From Mariprofundaceae bacterium (lineage in GTDB: Bacteria > Pseudomonadota > Zetaproteobacteria > Mariprofundales > Mariprofundaceae), in assembly GCA_027018975.1 (NCBI GenBank), contig JALUXN010000208.1, forward strand, positions 1 through 10,834: DNA of 10,834 nucleotides, read 5' to 3'. A model generated the notes under the pieces. It worked only from the letters and a program-made list of their open reading frames with translations. It had not been told where the DNA came from and ran no database searches. The translations under genes and the position numbers were made by a program. Of this stretch, positions 1 to 6,658 are shown piece by piece; position 1 is the first letter of the stretch, and each line of letters begins with the position of its first letter.

Positions 1-798
1 GGCGCTTTTGTCTATGTTACCGATGTGCGCAACAAGCGGGTGCAGAAGTTTACGGCGGATGGTGATTTTGTGTTGGCGTTCGGTCAGCAACAGTTTGAAA
101 AGCCCGGTGGTCTTGGTATCGCCCCGGATGGGACGGTGTGGGTGACCGATTACGATCTGGATCGTATTTTTCATTTTGATCCGAACGGAAAATTGATCTC
201 GGCATGGGGCGCGGCAGGCGATGGAGCAGGTGAGTTTGCCTCGCCGGTGGATGTGGCAGTGAATGCGGCAGGTCAGGTTTATGTGGTCGATCAGTATCAC
301 CACCGCATCCAGCAGTTTACGCCGGACGGGCAGTTGATCCGCACATGGGGCAAACAGGGCAAGGTCAATGTGGTGCGTTCGGCGCTGAGTTTTCTGATTC
401 CTGATGGTCGCGAATCCGAGTTCTATTATCCCTCCCGCATTGCAATTGGATCGGATGATCGGGTCTATGTCTCTGATGCCTACAACAATCGTGTGCAGGT
501 GTTTGATGCCGAAGGCCGTTTTCTGCATAGCATCGGCGGCATGGGATTGTGGGGCGGGCGATTCCGTGTCGCATCCGGTATCGCGGCCGCTGCTGATGGC
601 AGCTTGATCGTGGCCGATTTTTACAATAACCGCATTCAGCAGTTCGATCATGCCGGTCGCTTCATCGGCGCATGGGGCGGTCAAGGCGACCGAGCCGGCC
701 AATTCTCCGGCCCGACCGGCGTGGCTGTGGGACGCAAAGGCCGCATCTATGTAGCGGATTGGGGCAATCATCGTATCCAGAGTGTTTTGCCGCAGTGA
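1..798 (+). CDS. NHL-repeat beta-propeller protein, 5' end outside window
   Basis: The reading frame is open from base 1 (GAFVYVTDVRNKRVQKF) to the TGA at 796-798, so the true start lies upstream. The GTG at 25 is internal to a repeat and is not a start. About six NHL repeats are visible, each with the pattern G-hydrophobic-A-x-x-x-x-G-x-hydrophobic-Y/W-V-x-D-x-x-N/H-x-R-I/V-Q-x-F followed by G-x-hydrophobic-hydrophobic-x-x-W/I-G. Examples are VYVVDQYHHRIQQF, VYVSDAYNNRVQVF and IYVADWGNHRIQSV. Six blades could close a six-bladed propeller, a fold that usually binds proteins or ligands. The last blade ends almost at the stop codon, so there is no C-terminal extra domain. Any signal peptide or N-terminal domain is outside the window, so location and partner cannot be judged. 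NHL assignment is firm; the function is unknown. Confidence 0.85.
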   Translation, partial: GAFVYVTDVRNKRVQKFTADGDFVLAFGQQQFEKPGGLGIAPDGTVWVTDYDLDRIFHFDPNGKLISAWGAAGDGAGEFASPVDVAVNAAGQVYVVDQYHHRIQQFTPDGQLIRTWGKQGKVNVVRSALSFLIPDGRESEFYYPSRIAIGSDDRVYVSDAYNNRVQVFDAEGRFLHSIGGMGLWGGRFRVASGIAAAADGSLIVADFYNNRIQQFDHAGRFIGAWGGQGDRAGQFSGPTGVAVGRKGRIYVADWGNHRIQSVLPQ

Positions 799-843
799 TT
801 GAATGGCTACGGTGCGCGTTGCCGGTGGCAGGAGGCGTTGCAT

Positions 844-1109
844 ATGGGCGGTTGTGATTGCTATGTCGAGATCGAGCAGGATGAGCATCGGCGGACGCTG
901 ATCTGGCTGCTGTCGATCAATGCGGTGATGTTTTGCGTGGAGTTTGTGTTTGTGGTGGCGTGGCCATTATCAGGGATGCATCCGAGGCGAGCATGGCGGA
1001 GGTATAGAGCAGAGCCGATATGGCGGTGCATGTCTCTTGCGATCACACGGTTGGCTTTTACGGTGTGGCGATCTGTCAGATTGTGCTGTCGGCCGTGCTT
1101 GACCGCTAG
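844..1109 (+). pseudogene. Probable remnant of a CDF-family cation transporter
   Basis: An ATG at 844 has an excellent Shine-Dalgarno (AGGAGG, 830-835, 8 nt away). It opens with MGGCDCYVEIEQDEHRRTL, then IWLLSINAVMFCVEFVF. This closely resembles the N-terminus of cation diffusion facilitator (Co/Zn/Cd efflux) proteins: a Cys-rich head, an arginine pair, then first-helix INAVMF-VEF. The next element expected, the G-STGLIADSLDMxADA metal-site segment, is missing. The original frame runs on to 1122 as low-quality Arg/Trp/Cys-rich sequence. From about 960 a second frame reads VAIIRDASEASMAEV and stops at 1005-1007, then VGFYGVAICQIVLSAVLDR and stops at 1107-1109. This fits a gene ruined by internal deletion and frameshift. 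The similarity is from recall of the family, not from a search. It could instead be a short, real membrane peptide of about 93 residues ending at 1122. Confidence 0.5.
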
Positions 1110-1126
1110 AGGGCATTATTGATAAT
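1099..1126 (+). promoter_or_regulatory. Predicted sigma70 promoter of the yceD-rpmF-plsX-fabH operon
   Basis: A -35 box TTGACC (1099-1104) and a -10 box GATAAT (1121-1126) are separated by 16 nt; each matches the sigma70 consensus at five of six bases. Transcription would start near 1133, about 24 nt before the yceD ATG. The boxes overlap the tail of the degenerate CDF remnant, consistent with that stretch no longer being under coding constraint. Confidence 0.6.
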
Positions 1127-1128
1127 GC
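1113..1128. repeat. Palindrome over the yceD -10 box
   Basis: GCATTAT (1113-1119) and ATAATGC (1122-1128) form a perfect 7-bp inverted repeat with a 2-bp spacer (TG). It lies exactly over the predicted -10 hexamer, the usual place for a repressor operator. No T-tract follows, so it is not a terminator. The binding protein, if any, is unknown. Confidence 0.45.
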
Positions 1129-1156
1129 GCCGCCTGTTTGACGCGCGGGAGGTCAG

Positions 1157-1690
1157 ATGCAGCAACGCTGGCTGGTGACATTACAGGACCTCTCCGCAGG
1201 TGGCAGGCAGTGGGATGCCGACGTGCCGCAGGCGTTGTTAGCAGATGAGAGCGTGGGCGATGTGGCTCCGCTGCGTGATCTGTTGGCGGATATGCATTGG
1301 CAGGTGCGCTTGCAGCGCGCAGGTGCGCTGTTTCGCTTGATCGGTAGTTGGCAGGGGGTGATGCGGCGGCAGTGTTGTCGATGCAATGCCCAGTTCGACT
1401 GGCAGATGCAGGGCGATACGGCGTGGGCGTTTCAGCTGGGTGAACGGTTGAGCGGTACGGATGATGATGCGAGCGAGTGCGAATATCTGGCGGCGCCGGG
1501 TGAGATCAATTTGATCGATATTCTGCGTGAGGATGTGTGGCTATCCTGGCAGGCGGATGTGCTCTGCAGTGCGGCGTGCAAAGGTTTGTGCCAGAGTTGC
1601 GGCGCGGATCTGAATCGTGAGACGTGCCACTGTCGCGCCGATGAGAGCGATCATCCGTTTGCGGCGTTGCGCAATTTGCGCATTGAGTAG
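1157..1690 (+). CDS. yceD: YceD family (DUF177) 23S rRNA accumulation protein
   Basis: This 177-residue protein belongs to the YceD/DUF177 family, whose bacterial members support 23S rRNA accumulation and are almost always encoded directly before rpmF. Visible family marks are the first cysteine cluster in RRQCCRCNAQF (C73, C74, C76), the conserved E-x-N-L-hydrophobic-D-hydrophobic-hydrophobic-R-E-D region at residues 116-126, and a second cysteine cluster LCSAACKGLCQSCGADLN (C137, C141, C145, C148), then C157 and C159. The protein ends in the typical HPFAALRNL. The cysteines could bind zinc, which is inference. The length matches the family. The ATG at 1157 is chosen because GGGAGG (1147-1152) precedes it, although the 4-nt spacing is a little short. 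It is the first gene of the operon, behind the 1099-1126 promoter. Confidence 0.88.
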   Translation: MQQRWLVTLQDLSAGGRQWDADVPQALLADESVGDVAPLRDLLADMHWQVRLQRAGALFRLIGSWQGVMRRQCCRCNAQFDWQMQGDTAWAFQLGERLSGTDDDASECEYLAAPGEINLIDILREDVWLSWQADVLCSAACKGLCQSCGADLNRETCHCRADESDHPFAALRNLRIE

Positions 1691-1697
1691 AAGAGTT
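1690..1697. repeat. Left copy of 8-bp direct repeat (putative target duplication)
   Basis: The sequence GAAGAGTT here is repeated exactly at 1840-1847, directly abutting both ends of the palindromic element. Its first base is the last base of the yceD TAG stop codon, so the insertion leaves the YceD protein intact. Confidence 0.6.
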
Positions 1698-1839
1698 GTA
1701 ACTATTCAGCTACATGCTGGAACTGTTCAGATCGCCCATGGTTTGTTCGATAGCAAGGCGAACACGCGCAGTGTGCTGTTGCACATGAGCATGTTCAACG
1801 CAGCTAGCGAGCAAACCGTGGGATGGGATGAATAGTTGC
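1698..1839. mobile_element. 142-bp palindromic MITE-like element, IS66-type ends suspected
   Basis: The left end reads GTAACTATTCAG and the right end, read inward on the other strand, GCAACTATTCAT: ten of the first eleven positions agree. Exact 8-bp direct repeats GAAGAGTT flank both ends. A GTAA-like terminus with 8-bp target duplication is the known hallmark of IS66-family insertion sequences, but the short element has no transposase frame, so it would be a non-autonomous derivative. Inside is a second inverted repeat, 1735-1749 against 1808-1822 (15 bp with two G-U pairs in RNA), extended inward by TAGC/GCTA (1751-1754, 1803-1806), and a small hairpin GTGTGC-TGTT-GCACAT at 1771-1786. The motif AACTRTTCAG occurs twice at the left end (1700, 1721). 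Alternative: a structured leader RNA for rpmF. Only one copy lies in this window. Confidence 0.6.
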
Positions 1840-1847
1840 GAAGAGTT
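1840..1847. repeat. Right copy of 8-bp direct repeat (putative target duplication)
   Basis: An exact GAAGAGTT copy of 1690-1697. Deleting one copy plus the 142-bp element gives a 47-bp yceD-rpmF gap, a normal spacing for this gene pair. Confidence 0.6.
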
Positions 1848-1887
1848 TATTTGAGGGCGGAGCGATTCGTCCGGCAGGAGAAGTAAG

Positions 1888-2070
1888 ATGGCAGTACCAA
1901 AGAGAAAAACCAGCACCTCCAAGCGCAATATGCGTCGTGCGCACGATCGTATCGTACCGGCCGGCATGTCCGAATGCCCGGAGTGCGGTGCCATGATGCG
2001 GCCGCACCACGTCTGCCCGGAGTGTGGCACCTATAAAGGGCGCGAAGTTAAAGCAGCGCTCGACGATTAA
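1888..2070 (+). CDS. rpmF: 50S ribosomal protein L32
   Basis: This 60-residue protein is L32 of the large ribosomal subunit, which acts in the cytoplasm and binds 23S rRNA near the peptide exit tunnel. The N-terminus MAVPKRKTSTSKRNMRRAHD is the standard basic L32 signature. Residues 30, 33, 43 and 46 are cysteines (CPEC and CPEC), so this is the zinc-ribbon, C+ form rather than the zinc-independent paralogue made under zinc limitation. Length is normal. The ATG at 1888 follows GGAG (1877-1880). A small bulged hairpin (1858-1873) lies directly before the ribosome site. It sits between yceD and plsX as in most proteobacteria, but the gap to yceD is enlarged by the inserted element, which could alter its expression relative to yceD. 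Confidence 0.97.
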   Translation: MAVPKRKTSTSKRNMRRAHDRIVPAGMSECPECGAMMRPHHVCPECGTYKGREVKAALDD

Positions 2071-2131
2071 TTCGTCAACCCAACGATTTGTCTGACTCCG
2101 ATTCCAGTTTACAAGTAGAGACAGAGCAGCC

Positions 2132-2136
2132 GGAGG
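2132..2136 (+). promoter_or_regulatory. Shine-Dalgarno that decides the plsX start
   Basis: GGAGG lies 8 nt before the GTG at 2145. The only longer candidate, the TTG at 2088, has no purine-rich site before it. This favours GTG 2145 (or the adjacent GTG 2148) as the plsX start. Confidence 0.6.
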
Positions 2137-2144
2137 CACCGCAC

Positions 2145-3176
2145 GTGGTGCGGATTCTGGTCGATGGCCATGGCGGCGATGCGGCACCGGAGATGGTGCT
2201 GGAGGCGTTGCGTCTGGTGATGGCCAACCCTGCGCGGGTGACTGGTTCATCTGCTGGTTCAACACTGGAGATCGGCATTGTCGGGCAGGTAGAAGTGCTA
2301 GAGCCGCTGTTGGCCAGTCACGGGCTGAGCGAGCAGGTGGCACTGGTGGCGGCCGATGCGGTGGTGGGGATGTGCGATTCTCCCTCCCATGCGCTGCGTC
2401 GCAAAAAGGGCTCCTCCATGCATGTCGGCGCGGCGATGGTGCGCGATGGCAGTTGGGATGCGTTTGTCAGCGCCGGTAATACCGGTGCGCTGATGGCGAT
2501 CTCCAAGGTAGTGCTGCGGATGCTGCCGGGGATCGATCGGCCGGCGATCGCGTCGATGATTCCGGCGCTCGATCAGGGGCGCACTTTGATGCTCGATGCC
2601 GGCGCCAATTCCGAATGTACCTCCGATCACCTAGTGCAGTTTGCCATTATGGGCTCCTGCTATATGCAGGCGGCTGAAGGGCTCGATGCGCCGCGTGTCG
2701 GTCTGCTCAATATCGGCAGTGAAGAGATCAAGGGCACCGATGTGATCAAACTCACCTCGGCCAAATTGAGTGAGACGGATCTCAACTATATTGGCAATGT
2801 CGAGGGTACCGATATCTCGACCAATCGTGTCGATGTGGTGGTGTGCGATGGCTTTGTCGGCAATGTCGCCCTCAAGACAATGGAGGGGACGGCGCGCTTC
2901 TTGGCGCAGAGCATCAAAGATGAGTTGACCGGCGGCATGCTCTCCAAAGCCGGTGCGCTGTTGGCGCGCGGCGCGCTCAATCGTTTCAAAGATAAGGTTA
3001 ATCCGGCAAAATATAACGGCGCACCGCTGCTCGGTTTGAACGGCATCGTGGTGAAGAGTCATGGCGGCACGGATGCCGATGGCTTTGTCAGCGCGATTGC
3101 TGTGGCCTACAAAGAGGTCAGCGAACACCTGACCGACCGTATCACAACCTCAATTCAGGAGATGGTGGATCTATGA
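2145..3176 (+). CDS. plsX: Phosphate acyltransferase PlsX
   Basis: PlsX converts acyl-ACP and phosphate to acyl-phosphate, the acyl donor used by PlsY for glycerol-3-phosphate acylation at the inner membrane. From GTG 2145 the protein has 343 residues, normal for the family, and begins VVRILVDGHGGDAAP, aligning with the usual start of PlsX. Other family blocks are SGNTGALMA, MLDAGAN, VGLLNIGSEEIKG, LNYIGNVEGTDI, VVVCDGFVGNVALKTMEG and YNGAPLLGLNG-VKSHG. The N-terminal phosphate/glycine motif, normally DAMGGD or DVMGGD, reads DGHGGD here. A frame extension to TTG 2088 would add 19 polar residues (MSDSDSSLQVETEQPEAPH), not typical of the family and without a ribosome site. The gene overlaps fabH by 4 bp (ATGA), implying translational coupling. 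Confidence 0.95.
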   Translation: MVRILVDGHGGDAAPEMVLEALRLVMANPARVTGSSAGSTLEIGIVGQVEVLEPLLASHGLSEQVALVAADAVVGMCDSPSHALRRKKGSSMHVGAAMVRDGSWDAFVSAGNTGALMAISKVVLRMLPGIDRPAIASMIPALDQGRTLMLDAGANSECTSDHLVQFAIMGSCYMQAAEGLDAPRVGLLNIGSEEIKGTDVIKLTSAKLSETDLNYIGNVEGTDISTNRVDVVVCDGFVGNVALKTMEGTARFLAQSIKDELTGGMLSKAGALLARGALNRFKDKVNPAKYNGAPLLGLNGIVVKSHGGTDADGFVSAIAVAYKEVSEHLTDRITTSIQEMVDL

Positions 3177-4198
3177 GTCTGGCCTCTGTTCATCTGCGCG
3201 GCATCGGCGGCTATCTGCCTGAGCGCGTCATGCATAATCGCGATCTGGAAGCGCTGGTGGATACGACCGATCAGTGGATTGTCGAGCGCACCGGCATCTC
3301 GGAGCGCCATATTATCGCGCCGGATCAGATGACCTCCGATCTGGCGGTGGCGGCGGCGCAGGTGGCGTTGGCTGATGCGGGCATGACGATCGACGAGATC
3401 GATGCGCTGGTGGTGGCGACGACGACGCCCGATTTTATTTTTCCATCCACCGCGACAGTGGTGCAGGCCAAGTTGGGCGGCAAGGATTTTCCCGCCTGGG
3501 ATATTCAGGCGGTCTGCTCCGGCTTTGTGTACGGTTTGGCACAGGTGGAGGGGATGATGCGCGCGGGGATGTTCCGGCGCGTGCTGCTGATTGGTGCCGA
3601 GGCGATGAGCCGCATTGTTGATTGGAGTGATCGCGGCACCTGCATCCTCTTTGGTGATGGTGCCGGTGCGGTGGTGCTGGAAGCGGGCGAGCCGGATGAC
3701 GAGAACGGCATGGTCGGTTCAGTTCTGCATGCCGATGGTGCTTATCGCGATCTGCTCAAGGCGAAACATCCGCACACGCCATCGAGTCCGGACCGTGCGA
3801 ACCATCATCAATCCGCCGATTTTCAAGTCGATTCCGCCGGCAGTGCGGCCGTGGAGATGAAGGGCAACGAAGTGTTCCGCGTGGCCGTCGCCAAACTCGG
3901 TGGTGTGGTGAATGAGATCTTGGAGAAATACGCACTGCAGGATGCCGATGTCGATTGGCTGGTGCCGCACCAGGCCAATATCCGCATTATTCAGGCGACA
4001 GCGAAAAAGCTGAAGATGGATATGGGTCGGGTGGCGCTCACGGTGGCGCGTCACGGCAATACCTCGTCGGCCAGTGTGCCGCTGGCGCTCTACGATCTCT
4101 ATCAGAGCGGACGCCTTGAACGGGGGCAGTTGATTCTACTGGAGGCGTTTGCCGGCGGTTTTGCCTGGGGCGCCAATCTGCTGCGCTGGTCAAAATAA
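3173..4198 (+). CDS. fabH: Beta-ketoacyl-ACP synthase III (KAS III)
   Basis: FabH condenses an acyl-CoA starter, usually acetyl-CoA, with malonyl-ACP to begin type II fatty-acid synthesis. The 341 residues carry the full Cys-His-Asn triad: C115 in QAVCSGF, H266 in VPHQANIRI and N296 in HGNTSSAS. The N-terminus contains GIGGYLPERV and TTDQWIVERTGISERH, and the end has LLEAFAGGFAWGA. Compared with my memory of the E. coli enzyme it has about 16 extra residues in the segment from D188 to M229 (with HPHTPSSPDRANHHQS), before GNEVFRVA; this probably extends a surface loop near the CoA/ACP side. The ATG overlaps the plsX stop. acpP, fabD and fabG, which often follow fabH, are absent; a terminator and groESL come next. 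Confidence 0.96.
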   Translation: MSLASVHLRGIGGYLPERVMHNRDLEALVDTTDQWIVERTGISERHIIAPDQMTSDLAVAAAQVALADAGMTIDEIDALVVATTTPDFIFPSTATVVQAKLGGKDFPAWDIQAVCSGFVYGLAQVEGMMRAGMFRRVLLIGAEAMSRIVDWSDRGTCILFGDGAGAVVLEAGEPDDENGMVGSVLHADGAYRDLLKAKHPHTPSSPDRANHHQSADFQVDSAGSAAVEMKGNEVFRVAVAKLGGVVNEILEKYALQDADVDWLVPHQANIRIIQATAKKLKMDMGRVALTVARHGNTSSASVPLALYDLYQSGRLERGQLILLEAFAGGFAWGANLLRWSK

Positions 4199-4219
4199 CC
4201 TAGTTAAATCAATATATTG

Positions 4220-4241
4220 CATGGTGTTTGCGCCATGTTTT
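4220..4241 (+). terminator. Probable intrinsic terminator after fabH
   Basis: CATGGTG (4220-4226) pairs with CGCCATG (4231-4237) around a TTTG loop: seven pairs including one G-U. TTTT follows at 4238-4241. The stem is modest and the T-run short, so read-through into groESL is possible. Confidence 0.5.
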
Positions 4242-4267
4242 CATGCTCTTCTTGCGATGGATTGAAA

Positions 4268-4301
4268 AAAAATAGCATCGGGGGGTTGAAACGCTATTTT
4301 T
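4268..4301. repeat. 9-bp perfect inverted repeat enclosing the groESL -35 box
   Basis: AAAAATAGC (4268-4276) and GCTATTTTT (4293-4301) are perfect inverted copies separated by 16 bp that include the -35 hexamer. The position suggests an operator for a dimeric regulator. It is not CIRCE: the TTAGCACTC/GAGTGCTAA halves are absent. The 16-nt loop and AT-rich stem make a terminator less likely, though not excluded. Confidence 0.45.
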
Positions 4302-4314
4302 GCGTTCCTATAAA
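4286..4314 (+). promoter_or_regulatory. groESL promoter
   Basis: TTGAAA (4286-4291) and TATAAA (4309-4314) are separated by 17 nt, near-ideal for sigma70. The same bases read GTTG-N18-CCTATAA, close to the heat-shock sigma32 pattern known from alphaproteobacteria (CTTG-N17/18-CYTATNT), so one site may serve both holoenzymes. This would give a leader of about 30 nt to the groES ATG. Which sigma factor acts is inference. Confidence 0.65.
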
Positions 4315-4351
4315 CCGGGCTCCAAATTCAACTCAAAGAGGAGAAACAACG

Positions 4352-4645
4352 ATGGCAACAACAGTCCGTCCTTTACACGATCGTGTGATTGTCCGCCGTT
4401 TGGACGAAGATACCAAGTCCGCCGGTGGCATTATTATTCCGGATTCTGCAAAGGAAAAGCCGATTGAAGGCGAAGTGATTTCTGCCGGTAAAGGCAAAAT
4501 CCTGGAGAACGGTGACGTTCGTCCGCTGGATGTCAAAGCAGGAGACAAAGTGATCTTCTCTAAATATGCAGGAACCGAGATCAAGCTCGATGGCGAAGAG
4601 TTCCTGATGATGCGCGAAGACGACATTCTGGGTGTTGTGGAGTAA
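4352..4645 (+). CDS. groES: Co-chaperonin GroES (Hsp10)
   Basis: GroES is the heptameric lid of the GroEL folding chamber in the cytoplasm. The protein has 97 residues (MATTVRPLHDRVIVRRL...), the standard length. The mobile loop that contacts GroEL is residues about 17-32, with the conserved GGIIIP. The G-V-x-A-G-K-G pattern appears as ISAGKGK, and the C-terminus DDILGVVE is typical. The frame stays open further upstream, to 4217, but the ATG at 4352 is right because it begins the conserved sequence and has GAGGAG (4338-4343) 8 nt before it. groEL follows after 97 bp. Confidence 0.97.
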   Translation: MATTVRPLHDRVIVRRLDEDTKSAGGIIIPDSAKEKPIEGEVISAGKGKILENGDVRPLDVKAGDKVIFSKYAGTEIKLDGEEFLMMREDDILGVVE

Positions 4646-4692
4646 TCACGGCACCTTTTTTCATGCCTGTTTGATGGGCATTGAGTTTCCAT

Positions 4693-4709
4693 CCGCTTCG
4701 GCGGTAATT
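4693..4709 (+). promoter_or_regulatory. UUCG tetraloop hairpin between groES and groEL
   Basis: CCGC (4693-4696), TTCG loop, GCGG (4701-4704), then TAATTTTT. C(UUCG)G is an exceptionally stable tetraloop. With only four pairs and a broken T-run it may act as a partial terminator, processing site or mRNA stabiliser that sets the groES:groEL ratio. A second weak stem, ATGCC/GGCAT, lies at 4663-4681. Confidence 0.4.
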
Positions 4710-4742
4710 TTTACAGAACACACATAGATAGGAGAAAATAGA

Positions 4743-6383
<1,641 letters not shown>

Positions 6384-6416
6384 ACTGCCAAGCAAAGTCT
6401 CACCAAGATGCAACGA

Positions 6417-6448
6417 AGCCTGCAAGCCTAGTGTTTGCAGGCTTTTTT
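6417..6448 (+). terminator. Intrinsic terminator of groESL
   Basis: AGCCTGCAA (6417-6425) pairs perfectly with TTGCAGGCT (6435-6443) around a 9-nt loop and runs into a six-T tract (6443-6448). This is a textbook rho-independent terminator, 33 bp after the groEL stop. Confidence 0.9.
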
Positions 6449-6601
6449 GTTGTTTTCGCATCTATTGTGGGCACGAAGTATTGCTTGGAATGGTTGGGTG
6501 ATTGGCGAAAAAGTGGGGGTAAATGTAGGGTTGCGCGGAGTTGGGTTCGCGATCTGTAAAATTGAATGCTGAGAGCATTTGACAGTCCGCCTTATAACCT
6601 C

Positions 6602-6629
6602 TGGAAATACGGCCACGCCCGCCTATAGT
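6602..6629 (+). promoter_or_regulatory. Possible promoter of dusB-ntrB-ntrC
   Basis: TGGAAA (6602-6607, four of six bases) and TATAGT (6624-6629, five of six) are 16 nt apart, giving a start near 6636 and a leader of about 23 nt. A perfect -35 box TTGACA lies at 6579-6584, but no good -10 box lies 16-18 nt after it. The rest of the gap (6449-6578) holds no gene or clear structure beyond a short ATGCT/AGCAT dyad at 6566-6578. Confidence 0.4.
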
Positions 6630-6658
6630 TGCCCAATTTTTAGGCAGAGGCTTCCCTT

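Noticed and set aside
1617..1835. A 72-residue plus-strand frame from the end of yceD into the palindromic element
   Set aside because: Half of it is yceD in another frame and half is the inverted-repeat element; no ribosome site or family resemblance.
4217..4351. N-terminal extension of groES to an upstream start
   Set aside because: It runs through the terminator and promoter, lacks similarity to GroES, and the ATG at 4352 has the proper ribosome site.
4199..4351. CIRCE element for HrcA upstream of groES
   Set aside because: Neither TTAGCACTC nor GAGTGCTAA is present; the inverted repeat there is different.
6449..6658. Sigma54 promoter before dusB-ntrBC
   Set aside because: No TGGCAC-N5-TTGC-like -24/-12 pair was found; only a moderate sigma70-like candidate is present.
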